A program made the translations under genes and the position numbers. This document shows, piece after piece, positions 45,318 through 53,853 of a stretch of 64,000 nt of DNA. The DNA comes from Fulvimarina manganoxydans (lineage in GTDB: Bacteria; Pseudomonadota; Alphaproteobacteria; Rhizobiales; Rhizobiaceae). Numbering within the stretch: the stretch's first letter is position 1; the number at the start of each line of letters is the position of its first letter. The notes under the pieces were generated by a model that did not search any database, had not been told where the DNA came from, and worked only from the letters and a program-made list of their open reading frames with translations. The stretch lies in assembly GCF_900176465.1 (NCBI RefSeq), contig NZ_FWXR01000024.1, positions 1 through 64,000 of the forward strand, read 5' to 3'.

Positions 45318-45812
45318 TTAGCCGATAAACCCCAAAGTCGCCAGGGCCACCAGGGCGTAGCGGACGAGCTTTCCGAAACCGACGAGAAGCGTGAAGGTCA
45401 AAAGCGGCACCTTCAAGAGGCCGGCGACCACCGTCAACGCGTCGCCGCCCAGTGGCCACCAGGCCAGAAGCAAGCTCCAGACGCCCCAGCGATTGAAGAT
45501 GCTGGCCGCCTTGTCGAGCCCGGATTTCGGCACGGGGAACCAGCGCCGATCCTGATAGCGCAGAAAGAAGCGGCCGAGCGCCCAATTGGTGATCGAGCCG
45601 AGCGTGTTGGCGATACCGGCAACGAGCACCGCTGCAACCGGGTCGGCCGCACCCTCCGCAAGGATCGCCACGAGCACGATCTCGGACGCGCCGGGCAAAA
45701 CGGTCGCGGCGAGGAAGGCGCTGGCAAAGAGCCCGGAAAGGGCCGCGAGATGATCCAAAGCGGGGCTCGGCAGCAAACGAGGTCGGCGGGAGCGGGGCTC
45801 CGCGCCGACCAT
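45318..45812 (-). CDS. YqaA/DedA-like inner membrane protein
   Basis: A 164-residue protein with about four membrane segments and the YqaA-family (SNARE-associated/VTT-like) pattern FLAATVLPGASEIVLVAIL, AGIANTLGSITNWALGRFF and LLLAWWPLGGDALTVVAGLL. Related DedA proteins are lipid carriers or flippases; YqaA has no assigned role. It lies 13 bases after asd in the same direction. Confidence 0.85.
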   Translation of the reverse strand: MVGAEPRSRRPRLLPSPALDHLAALSGLFASAFLAATVLPGASEIVLVAILAEGAADPVAAVLVAGIANTLGSITNWALGRFFLRYQDRRWFPVPKSGLDKAASIFNRWGVWSLLLAWWPLGGDALTVVAGLLKVPLLTFTLLVGFGKLVRYALVALATLGFIG

Positions 45813-45825
45813 CGGTGTCCGTGTC

Positions 45826-46857
45826 TCAGGCGGCTTCGCGCTTTTCCAAAAGACCGCGATTGATCAGCAGTTCGGCGATCTGGATCGTGTTCAGCGCCGC
45901 GCCCTTGCGCAGATTGTCGGCGACGACCCAGATGTTGAGACCGTTCTCCAGCGTCTGATCCTCGCGGATGCGGCTGATATAGGTCGCGTCCTCGCCGGCC
46001 GATTCGAAGGGCGTGATGTAACCGCCGTCCTCGTGCTTATCGATGACGAGGCAGCCCGGCGCCTCGCGCAGGATGTCGCGCGCCTCGTCCGCCGTGATCG
46101 GCTTGTCGAACTCGATATTCACCGCTTCCGCATGGCCGATGAAGACCGGTACGCGCACGGCCGTGCAGGTGACCTTGATCTTCGGGTCGAGCATCTTCTT
46201 GGTCTCGGCCATCACCTTCCACTCTTCCTTGGTGGAGCCGTCTTCCATGAAGACGTCGATATGGGGGATGACGTTGAAGGCGATGCGCTTGGTGAACTTC
46301 TTCTTCTCGACCGGATCGGCGACGAAGACGGCGCGCGACTGCTCGAAGAGCTCGTCCATGCCCTCCTTGCCGGCGCCGGAGACCGACTGATAGGTCGACA
46401 CCACGATGCGCTTGATCGAAGCCGCCTCATGCAGCGGCTTCAGCGCGACCACGAGCTGGGCGGTCGAGCAATTCGGGTTGGCGATGATGTTCTTGCGGCG
46501 GAAGCCCTCGATCGCGTCCGGATTGACCTCCGGCACGATGAGCGGCACGTCCTGATCGTAGCGCCAGGCCGAGGAATTGTCGATGACGACGCAGCCCTGG
46601 GCGCCGATCTTCGGCGAATACTCCTTGGAGATGTTTCCGCCGGCGCTCATCAGCGCGATATCGGTGTCGGAGAAGTCGAAGCCTTCCAGTGCCTTCACTT
46701 TCAGCGTCTTGTCGCCGAAGGAGACTTCCTGGCCCACCGAACGGCGGGAGGCGAGCGCCACGACCTCGTCAGCGGGAAAACCGCGCTCTGCGAGGATGGA
46801 CAGCATTTCACGACCGACATTGCCGGTGGCGCCAATGACGGCGACCTTGTAACCCAT
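45826..46857 (-). CDS. asd: Aspartate-semialdehyde dehydrogenase
   Basis: Second step of the aspartate family pathway (lysine, threonine, methionine, diaminopimelate). The 343-residue product has the NADP-binding GATGNVGREM, the catalytic C130 in NPNCSTAQLVVALKPL, the SVSGAGKEGMDELFEQ loop, and the active histidine in VPVFIGHAEAVNIEF. Length is standard. It belongs to the Gram-negative-type Asd branch seen in alphaproteobacteria. Confidence 0.97.
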   Translation of the reverse strand: MGYKVAVIGATGNVGREMLSILAERGFPADEVVALASRRSVGQEVSFGDKTLKVKALEGFDFSDTDIALMSAGGNISKEYSPKIGAQGCVVIDNSSAWRYDQDVPLIVPEVNPDAIEGFRRKNIIANPNCSTAQLVVALKPLHEAASIKRIVVSTYQSVSGAGKEGMDELFEQSRAVFVADPVEKKKFTKRIAFNVIPHIDVFMEDGSTKEEWKVMAETKKMLDPKIKVTCTAVRVPVFIGHAEAVNIEFDKPITADEARDILREAPGCLVIDKHEDGGYITPFESAGEDATYISRIREDQTLENGLNIWVVADNLRKGAALNTIQIAELLINRGLLEKREAA

Positions 46858-47200
46858 GGAGATCGACCTTTTCTGCTCTCCCCTTCATCACACGATCGAC
46901 GCACGCTGGCCCACCGCCCCGGGGGAGACAAGCGGGGCGAGGCGTCAGATGATCGACGTTTTCGTAATGGCGGAGCGCACGGTCATGGCGCTCCACATGC
47001 GCGAGGCGGGCCGAAAAGTCAATCGAGCGCCCGGCTTGTGATCGGGCAACGATATCGCCCCGCCCATTCCGCTCGTCATCCGGACAATGGCTGTCGCTGA
47101 AACGTCATTCGCTCCCGTCAGAGCGTCCCGTCCGAAATCGGCCGCCTGGTCAAACAGCCAGCCGGAGCCTCGATCAAAAGACCCGAGGCTCTCAAGGCGA
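46858..47200. other. Gene-free region upstream of asd
   Basis: About 340 bases containing the asd promoter on the minus strand and, at the right end, the terminator of the next upstream gene (47165-47191). Another small hairpin with arms GGAGCG and CGCTCC lies near 46972-46994. No gene is supported. Confidence 0.5.
47165..47191 (-). terminator. Terminator of the 652-residue membrane protein gene
   Basis: Perfect arms GAGCCTCG and CGAGGCTC around an 11-base loop, ten bases after the stop codon. Confidence 0.55.
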
Positions 47201-49159
47201 TCAGGTCTTTGCGTCCCAGGCCGCGATCGCTTCCTTGAAGGCGCGATCGCCGGGAATGCCCTTTTCGATCGAGACGAGCGCCCGGCGACCGGTCGCATAG
47301 GCGATCGGGATGTCGATCCACTGCTCGCTTTCGAGAAGCGATAGGTTGTTCTGCACGGCCTGATCGAGATTGTTGAGCGCAATGATGAAGAACCCGTCGG
47401 AGATCTTGCCCGCGACGCCGATCAACGGCTCGCCCCGCGCCTGTTCCGTTGGCTTCAACGCCAGGCGCTGAACCGTCGCGACGCTGCCGCCGGGAAAGCC
47501 GGAGGGCGTGTCGAAGAGAAGTTCGATGACATGGCTGGCCGGCAGCGTCGGATCGGCATTGCGCCGGATCGTCATGGTCATGGTCAGATTCTCGTCGGGC
47601 ACCTCGGCGACGGCGCGAATGGCAGGCTCCGGCGGCTGGCCCTCGATCGGCGGCTCTTCCACCACCGACCAGACGACATTGCCGGTCTCCTGTGTCCCCG
47701 GTGAATCGGCCGTGCGCTCCTGATAGAAGACCGTGCGCTGGGCGACCGGGATCGCGCCATTTTCGCTGGCTTCCGGCGCAGCCGCTGTTTCGGCACCGGC
47801 CTCTGACGGGGTCTCGCCGGCAGAGGGCTCTTCGCCGGCGCCGACGATCTCGGGATCTTCGCCGATCTCGGCTGCGATGGTCGGCGAGGTCCCGTCATTG
47901 GCGTCCGGCTCGACGGCGTTGGCCGCTGCCACATTGGTGCCTTCGCCGAAGGCGTTGGGCTCGGGCGTCGCCGGGCCTTCGTCGACCTCGGTGCCATCCG
48001 GTAGAAGGCGCTGAGTGTACTGCCGCGTGCCAGCCGCCTCACCCGATGCGACGCCCGCCACGTCGGTTTCGCCTTCGCCCGTCGTCGCCTCGGAGCCGTC
48101 AGTCTCGGCGGGCGCTGCCGCACCGTCATTGGTCGCAACGACTGGCTCGCCCGTCACCAGAGACGCGATCTCGTCTCCATAGAACCATGCCGCCGCGCCA
48201 AGACCGCCCACAACGACGATCAGCGAGACAATGCCGACAGCCGCGCCAGATCCCTTGCGCCGTCCCGCCGCTCCGCGCGGGGGCGAATAGCGCGGCGCCG
48301 AGATGTCGGCGGCCGGAATCGGCGCGTGACGATCGGCGTCGTCATGGCCCTGATGTTCCAGATCCGGGCTGGTCTCGTCGCGGTCGAATTCGCGCTCGTC
48401 GGTGCGCCGGTCGTCATGGCCGTAATCGGCCATAGCGGCGCCCGCCGCCGCGCCGCTCGGCACGAAGGGACCGGAGACGCCGACCGGCGCATGGCTGGTC
48501 TCGTCCGGCTCGGCCGGGCGGAAGACCGGCGGCTCGCTCGCGCCTCGCGATCCTTGCGTGTCGGCGCCCCAGCCGGGCCCGGCGGCCGCGCTTTCGCGGC
48601 TCTGGCTCTCGTCGTCCCAAGTCGCGCCGCGTGAAGCGCCCCAGCCGTCACCGGGGCGATCGGCCATCGGCTCGTCACCGGCGGGCCTGACGTGAGCCGG
48701 CTCGTCGTCCGGTTCGGGATCGGGCGCAGCGCCCCAGGCCGAATGCATCGCCGGCCCGGCACGCGAGGCCTCCGGCGCATAGGGTTCGGGATCCGGCTCG
48801 CGGGCAGGCGCCGGCGGCGCGCTGTCAGAAGGCGACGGGCGCTCGGCCGCCACCGGCGGCGCCGTCTCCGGCGCGATCGGCTGGGTTTGCGGCTCGGGCG
48901 GCGCAGCCTCGGGCGCCGCATCCGTCTCGGAGGACGCACCGGACTCGAGCTCCACATAATGGGCCTCGGTGCGTTCGATCGCATCTTCGAGCGCGTTCAT
49001 GCGCGCCTCGGCCACCTCCGGCGCGATCGGCGGATTGGCCGCCTGGATCTGGCGCTGGATGGCGGCCCGGGCCTTGTCATAGACCTTGGCGCGCATTTGG
49101 GGTGTCGCACGCGGCAGTCCATCGATCGTCTTGCGAAGTACGCCGCTCAAATCCGCCAT
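47201..49159 (-). CDS. Large single-pass membrane protein with long disordered region, unknown function
   Basis: A 652-residue protein in four parts. Residues 1-70 are a helical, charged N-terminal domain (MADLSGVLRKTIDGLPRATP). Residues 75-300 are disordered, rich in Pro, Ala, Glu and Asp with scattered WGA motifs. A single membrane segment follows at about 305-327 after the basic RGAAGRRKGSG. Residues 335-490 are a second acidic low-complexity stretch, and 495-650 form a globular domain ending KEAIAAWDAKT. Topology should place the N-terminus in the cytoplasm and the C-terminal domain in the periplasm. Proteins of this plan next to purA are common in Hyphomicrobiales but uncharacterised. 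Confidence 0.85.
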   Translation of the reverse strand: MADLSGVLRKTIDGLPRATPQMRAKVYDKARAAIQRQIQAANPPIAPEVAEARMNALEDAIERTEAHYVELESGASSETDAAPEAAPPEPQTQPIAPETAPPVAAERPSPSDSAPPAPAREPDPEPYAPEASRAGPAMHSAWGAAPDPEPDDEPAHVRPAGDEPMADRPGDGWGASRGATWDDESQSRESAAAGPGWGADTQGSRGASEPPVFRPAEPDETSHAPVGVSGPFVPSGAAAGAAMADYGHDDRRTDEREFDRDETSPDLEHQGHDDADRHAPIPAADISAPRYSPPRGAAGRRKGSGAAVGIVSLIVVVGGLGAAAWFYGDEIASLVTGEPVVATNDGAAAPAETDGSEATTGEGETDVAGVASGEAAGTRQYTQRLLPDGTEVDEGPATPEPNAFGEGTNVAAANAVEPDANDGTSPTIAAEIGEDPEIVGAGEEPSAGETPSEAGAETAAAPEASENGAIPVAQRTVFYQERTADSPGTQETGNVVWSVVEEPPIEGQPPEPAIRAVAEVPDENLTMTMTIRRNADPTLPASHVIELLFDTPSGFPGGSVATVQRLALKPTEQARGEPLIGVAGKISDGFFIIALNNLDQAVQNNLSLLESEQWIDIPIAYATGRRALVSIEKGIPGDRAFKEAIAAWDAKT

Positions 49160-49211
49160 GAAATGCTGCTACCTGATTGTCCCGACACCCGAGTTCATCC
49201 GTAAAAAGACT

Positions 49212-50507
49212 CTAGTCCTCAAACGGATCGCGAACAAGTATCGTGTCGTCCCGCTCCGGGGAGGTTGAAAGCAGTGCGACGGGCGCGGAAACCAGTTCTT
49301 CCACGTGCCGCACATATTTGATGGCCTGGGCTGGAAGATCGTTCCACTTCCGCGCGCCGGCCGTGGTTTCCTTCCAGCCCGGCAAGGTCTCGTAGACCGG
49401 CTCCAGCCTTTGTTGCTCGGCAAGACTGGCGGGCAGATAGTCGATCGTCTCGCCATCCAGACGATAGGCGGTGACCACCTTGATCTCGTCGAGACCATCG
49501 AGCACGTCCAACTTGGTGAGAGCGAGGCCCGAAATACCGTTGATGGCCACCGACTGGCGCACGAGTACCGCGTCGAACCAGCCGCAGCGGCGCTTGCGGC
49601 CCGTCACCGTGCCGAATTCGCGGCCACGCTCGCCCAGAAACTGACCGACCTCGTTGTCCTGCTCGCTCGGGAACGGGCCCTCGCCGACGCGGGTCGTATA
49701 GGCCTTGGTGATGCCGAGCACGTAGCCGACCGAGCCCGGCCCGACGCCCGAGCCCGCCGAAGCTTGGCCGGCCACGGTGTTGGACGAGGTCACATAGGGA
49801 TAGGTGCCGTGATCGATATCGAGAAGCGCGCCCTGGGCGCCCTCGAAAAGGATGCGCTCGCCGGCCTTGCGGCGGGTCTCCAGAAGGCGCCAGACGCGAT
49901 CGATATAAGGGGTGATCTCGTCGGCAACGCTTTTCAGCTCCTCAAGGATTGCGGCCGGATCGATTTCGGCCTCGCCGAGGCCACGGCGCAGCGCATTGTG
50001 ATGGGCGAGCAGGCGCTCGATCCGCTCCGGCAGGCTCTCGGGATGGGCCAGATCCATGACGCGAATGGCGCGGCGGCCGACCTTGTCCTCATAGGCCGGG
50101 CCGATACCCCGGCCGGTGGTGCCGATCTTGGTGCCGGCGGCAGCCGCGTTTTCACGCGCGGCGTCCAGTTCCCGATGGATCGACAGAATCAGCGCCGCAT
50201 TGTCGGCGATGCGCAGCGACTGCGGGGTGATCGAGACCCCTTGCGCTTCGAGGCGCGTCTTCTCGGCCACGAAGGCATGCGGATCGAAGACCACGCCATT
50301 GCCGATGATCGACAATTTCCCGGAGCGCACGATTCCCGAAGGCATCAAGGACAGCTTGTAGGAGACCCCGTCGATGACGAGCGTATGCCCGGCATTGTGA
50401 CCGCCCTGGAAGCGGACGACCACATCGGCCCGCTCCGAAAGCCAGTCGACGATCTTGCCCTTGCCCTCGTCGCCCCATTGCGACCCGACGACGACCACAT
50501 TGGCCAT
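49212..50507 (-). CDS. purA: Adenylosuccinate synthetase
   Basis: GTP-dependent first step from IMP to AMP. The 431-residue product starts [20 protein letters not shown], the invariant N-terminal motif with catalytic Asp and Lys, and includes [24 protein letters not shown], the GTP-site [14 protein letters not shown], and [13 protein letters not shown]. The start is fixed by this motif; the frame continues upstream to 50570 without homology. The membrane-protein gene follows 52 bases downstream in the same direction. Confidence 0.98.
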   Translation of the reverse strand: MANVVVVGSQWGDEGKGKIVDWLSERADVVVRFQGGHNAGHTLVIDGVSYKLSLMPSGIVRSGKLSIIGNGVVFDPHAFVAEKTRLEAQGVSITPQSLRIADNAALILSIHRELDAARENAAAAGTKIGTTGRGIGPAYEDKVGRRAIRVMDLAHPESLPERIERLLAHHNALRRGLGEAEIDPAAILEELKSVADEITPYIDRVWRLLETRRKAGERILFEGAQGALLDIDHGTYPYVTSSNTVAGQASAGSGVGPGSVGYVLGITKAYTTRVGEGPFPSEQDNEVGQFLGERGREFGTVTGRKRRCGWFDAVLVRQSVAINGISGLALTKLDVLDGLDEIKVVTAYRLDGETIDYLPASLAEQQRLEPVYETLPGWKETTAGARKWNDLPAQAIKYVRHVEELVSAPVALLSTSPERDDTILVRDPFED

Positions 50508-50816
50508 ATGACGAAACTCCCGCTTGTCTTCCGGTTTGCGCCGCTCGAAGCGGCGCGGATTCTCGATCAACGAGGCGCGTTTCGTCGCGAAGGGCGACCA
50601 GCGTCAACCCCTTGTTTGAAACACCAGCCTTGCCCGCCGCTTGCTTCGCCGGGCCGACAGTCGCTAAGAAGCCCGAACGTCTTCGCTTGCGCTGCGACCG
50701 GCCTCGAACGGCATGCGCCATTTTCACGCCGTCCTGCATCGACCCGATCCCTCCGGCCCCGTCAAGGCCCGGCGTCGCGATCGATGACCACGACCATCTG
50801 ATTTCAAGAGGGCGCC
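50508..50816. other. Divergent control region between purA and the DMT exporter gene
   Basis: About 310 bases without a supported gene. It holds the promoters of purA (minus) and the exporter (plus). No riboswitch-like or strongly palindromic element was recognised. Confidence 0.45.
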
Positions 50817-51740
50817 ATGCTGCGCATCCTGGGCCATCCTTATGTCCTGTTGGCACTGACGACGCTGTTCTGGGGCGGCAATGCGGTTGCCGGCAAATTC
50901 GCCATCGGCCATGTCTCGCCGATGATCCTGGTCTTTCTGCGCTGGACCCTCGCCTGCCTGATCATGGCGCCCTTCGCCATCGGCCATGTGCGGCGGGACT
51001 GGCCGACCATCCGCCAGAACCTGCCGCTCCTCTTCTGTCTGGGTGCCTGCGGCTTCACGGTCTTCAACGCGACCTTCTACACCGCCGTCACCTATACCAG
51101 CGCGATCAATGTGATGATCGAGCAATCGGCGATGCCGCTCGTCGTCTTCGTGGCGAGTTTCCTTCTGTTTCGCACGCAGGTCGCCCCCCTTCAGATCGTC
51201 GGCTTTCTCATCACCATGATCGGCGTCGCGCTGACGGCCTCCCATGGCGATCCGAAGACGCTTTTATCGCTCGATCTCAATCGCGGCGATGCCTGGATGC
51301 TCTTCGCGGTGCTCGTCTACGGCCTCTATACGGCGGCGCTTCGCCTCAAACCCGCTATCTCCTGGCAATCTTCGATCTTCTGCCTCTCCATCGCGGCGCT
51401 GATCACCGCCGTTCCCTTCGCCCTTGTCGAAAGCGCGCGCGGGGCAGCGCAATGGCCCGACCTGCAGGGCCTCGTCGTCGTCCTCTATACGGCGGTCTTC
51501 GCCTCGCTCCTGTCCCAGACCTTCTATATTCGCGGCGTCGAGCTGATCGGCGGCAACCGGGCCAATCTCTTCATCAATCTCGTTCCGATCTTCGGCTCGA
51601 TCCTTGCGGTGGCGCTCCTTGGCGAGACGCTTCACGGCTATCAGGTTCTGGCGCTCGCCTTCGTCATCGGCGGCATTCTCCTGGCCGAGCAATCGGCCCG
51701 GCGGAAGATCGCGATGGCCGGCGAGAGGAAGGATGAATGA
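50817..51740 (+). CDS. DMT superfamily (EamA) transporter
   Basis: A 307-residue protein with ten membrane segments in two EamA repeats (LLALTTLFWGGNAVAGKFAI; SLLSQTFYIRGVELIGGNRA followed by ALLGETLHGYQVLAL). AAGAGGG precedes the ATG at normal spacing. The substrate is unknown. It differs clearly in sequence from the other EamA protein at 27047-27925. Confidence 0.9.
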   Translation: MLRILGHPYVLLALTTLFWGGNAVAGKFAIGHVSPMILVFLRWTLACLIMAPFAIGHVRRDWPTIRQNLPLLFCLGACGFTVFNATFYTAVTYTSAINVMIEQSAMPLVVFVASFLLFRTQVAPLQIVGFLITMIGVALTASHGDPKTLLSLDLNRGDAWMLFAVLVYGLYTAALRLKPAISWQSSIFCLSIAALITAVPFALVESARGAAQWPDLQGLVVVLYTAVFASLLSQTFYIRGVELIGGNRANLFINLVPIFGSILAVALLGETLHGYQVLALAFVIGGILLAEQSARRKIAMAGERKDE

Positions 51741-51913
51741 GATGATTCGGTCGGAAGATCGACCTTCGGCAGGAAGCGGCGGTTTTCGAATTCGACAACG
51801 ATCCCGTGAGGGCCGACGCGCCCGCTCCAACGCTTCCGTTCACACTTCAGTGCCAGAAATTCTTTTGGAAAAATGGTATGTGAACCAAACGCAGACCGAT
51901 GGAATGGGTCGAC

Positions 51914-52429
51914 TTAGAACACCTGATTTTGAGCCGGTTTCGGCCATAGAACACAGCCGAGCTCGCGCATTCGAATTTCTGCAACCGCTGGCGAAACGTC
52001 GAACGCTCGAGCCAGAGCCCCTTTGGTTATCGCTCCATTATCCCACGCCTCTCTGACCTGTCTTCTTGGCATCAGAAGAGACGCAGCATAACGATTGGCT
52101 TGACGCTCGCGTTCATCGCCGAGGCGATGGTCGCGGTACAATGCGTCATCGACAATACCGTCGCCGATCAGATCACGATGGAGGATGAAATGGGCGATCT
52201 CGTGGGCAATCGTGAAGCGCTGCCGCGTCGCCGAATGACCTGAATTGACCGTGATTACATAATCATCACCGAACAGACCTACCCGCTCGATCTTGCCGGA
52301 AATGCTGTCCGGCAGCGCCTTGGTTTCGATCCGAATGCCGAGTGCTTTGCTCATTTCTCGTACATCGACGGGCCGCTCGCCAAGAAAGCGATCGACGACA
52401 CCTGCCGAAACCATCCGATCAACTGCCAT
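51914..52429 (-). CDS. ImmA/IrrE-family metallopeptidase
   Basis: A 171-residue protein with the zinc-peptidase motif HEIAHFILH and a downstream glutamate (DERERQANRYAASLLMP), the COG2856 pattern of ImmA/IrrE proteins. These proteases cut repressors or regulators, as in ICEBs1 ImmA, phage anti-repression and Deinococcus IrrE. No linked repressor gene is present. The start at 52429 has GGAGGA at good spacing and overlaps the upstream gene by 11 bases. The gene and its partner have lower GC than the surroundings and lie beside a tRNA gene, suggesting acquisition. Confidence 0.9.
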   Translation of the reverse strand: MAVDRMVSAGVVDRFLGERPVDVREMSKALGIRIETKALPDSISGKIERVGLFGDDYVITVNSGHSATRQRFTIAHEIAHFILHRDLIGDGIVDDALYRDHRLGDERERQANRYAASLLMPRRQVREAWDNGAITKGALARAFDVSPAVAEIRMRELGCVLWPKPAQNQVF

Positions 52430-52871
52430 CGCCGCTGTCCTCCGCCGCTGCAGCTCCGTAATCTCCGCCTTCCTCATTCATCCGGAGCTGATTGATCATC
52501 TCTTCAGCCGTCCGTGCAGCCGTAGGCTCTGCGACCTCCCTTGCAACTTTCCGTGCCTCTATCATAGCGGCCTCACGAGCAAGCTCACGCAGTGTTCCGA
52601 ACCCCCAAACCGCGAGAATGGCTACGAAAATCCCAAGTATCGTGACCATGACCGCCAAGGCTGCCAAGACAATGGTGATCAGCTCTGGCGCAGTCCAGCC
52701 GGCAGACGCCTCGAACCCTCTTGTAGATAGGTATCCCAAAAGGCCAATCGCGAGTCCAACATTCACAAGTACGGCAAGAACGTTCCAAGGGCTGATGCGA
52801 GGGCGATCTCGGCCCGGTCGCCCACTTAAAGGCTTGTCACCATGAGGAGAGCGCGAACGACGGAGCGGCAA
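52419..52871 (-). CDS. Membrane protein co-encoded with the ImmA/IrrE-like peptidase, unknown function
   Basis: A 150-residue protein with a basic N-terminus, two membrane segments (about 29-47 and 62-90) and a C-terminal helical tail (LREL, REAAMIEARKVAREVAEP, EEMINQLRMNEEGG) that could form a coiled coil. The start is TTG at 52871 with only a weak ribosome site. The 11-base overlap with the peptidase gene implies a two-gene unit; the soluble tail is a possible substrate or anchor for the peptidase. No family was recognised. Confidence 0.7.
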   Translation of the reverse strand: MPLRRSRSPHGDKPLSGRPGRDRPRISPWNVLAVLVNVGLAIGLLGYLSTRGFEASAGWTAPELITIVLAALAVMVTILGIFVAILAVWGFGTLRELAREAAMIEARKVAREVAEPTAARTAEEMINQLRMNEEGGDYGAAAAEDSGDGS

Positions 52872-52896
52872 GGCCTCTCAATCTCCGAGGACCGAT

Positions 52897-52971
52897 TGGA
52901 GCGGGCGATGGGGATCGAACCCACGACATCAAGCTTGGGAAGCTTGCGTTCTACCACTGAACTACACCCGC
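52897..52971 (-). tRNA. tRNA-Gly (anticodon CCC), with encoded CCA
   Basis: The minus strand folds into a full cloverleaf: acceptor GCGGGTG/CGCCCGC (one G-T pair), D-arm GTTCAGTGGTAGAAC, anticodon stem CAAGC/GCTTG with loop TTCCCAA, and T-arm GTGGG TTCGATC CCCAT. The discriminator is T, followed by a genomically encoded CCA at 52897-52899. The total is 75 bases. Confidence 0.95.
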
Positions 52972-53045
52972 GCGCGAGGGATAGATGCGCATCCTTCGCG
53001 TCCGCCGTCAAGGGCGAACGCGACCCGATTCAGCGTAGCGAACGA

Positions 53046-53681
53046 TCAGACCGACAGGCCGCTCGCCTCTTTTGCCAGCTTGGTGATCGCATCCCAATCG
53101 CCGCTCGAAAGCGCTTCCTTGGGCGCGACCCAGGAGCCGCCGACGCAGACCACATTGGGGAGCGTAAGATAGGACGCGACATTCGTCGGCGAGACGCCGC
53201 CCGTCGGGCAAAAGCGCAGATTGGGGAAGACCGGCGCGAGGGACTTGAGATAGGCGACGCCGCCGCTTTGTTCGGCGGGGAAGAATTTCAGGACCTCGTA
53301 GCCTTCCTGGATCATCGCCATCAGTTCGCTCGGCGTCGCAGCGCCCGGCAGAAGCGGCACCGAGCCCTCTTTCGCGGCATCGAGGAGCTCGACCGTCGCG
53401 CCGGGAGAGACGATGAAGCGCGAACCGGCCTCGCTCGCCTCTTCATAATGCTTGGGCGACAGGATGGTCCCGGCGCCGCAGATCGCTTCGGGCACCTCGG
53501 CAACGATCGCCTTGATGGCATCGAGGGCGGCCGGCGTGCGCATGGTCACCTCGATCGCCTTCAAGCCGCCGGCGGCCAGAGCCCGCGCAAGCTCGACGCC
53601 CTGGCGCGCCGAATCGACGGCGACCACCGGAATGACCGGCTGACCGGTCAGGATCGGAAGAAGCTCTTGGGATTTCTGCAT
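53046..53681 (-). CDS. eda: 2-keto-3-deoxy-6-phosphogluconate aldolase
   Basis: Class I aldolase of the Entner-Doudoroff pathway (also cleaves KHG). The 211-residue product has the catalytic glutamate E44 in KAIEVTMRTP, the Schiff-base lysine K132 in YEVLKFFPAEQSGG, and the phosphate-binding FCPTGGVSPTN and CVGGSWVAP. The start MQKSQELLPIL is fixed by the family N-terminus. No edd gene is nearby. Confidence 0.96.
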   Translation of the reverse strand: MQKSQELLPILTGQPVIPVVAVDSARQGVELARALAAGGLKAIEVTMRTPAALDAIKAIVAEVPEAICGAGTILSPKHYEEASEAGSRFIVSPGATVELLDAAKEGSVPLLPGAATPSELMAMIQEGYEVLKFFPAEQSGGVAYLKSLAPVFPNLRFCPTGGVSPTNVASYLTLPNVVCVGGSWVAPKEALSSGDWDAITKLAKEASGLSV

Positions 53682-53853
53682 GGGGGCCCCGAAGGTTTGA
53701 ACGGATCGGTCGATCGAATGTCTGACCCGCTTATTCCAGAGCGGCCCACCGTCTGGCAAGCGCACCGCCCAGCGGCCATTCGCAGGCCCGGCGAAACGCC
53801 GCAAAGACCAAAGCCGGCTTGACGGGGTGCCAAGCGGGGCCGAAAAAGACCGC

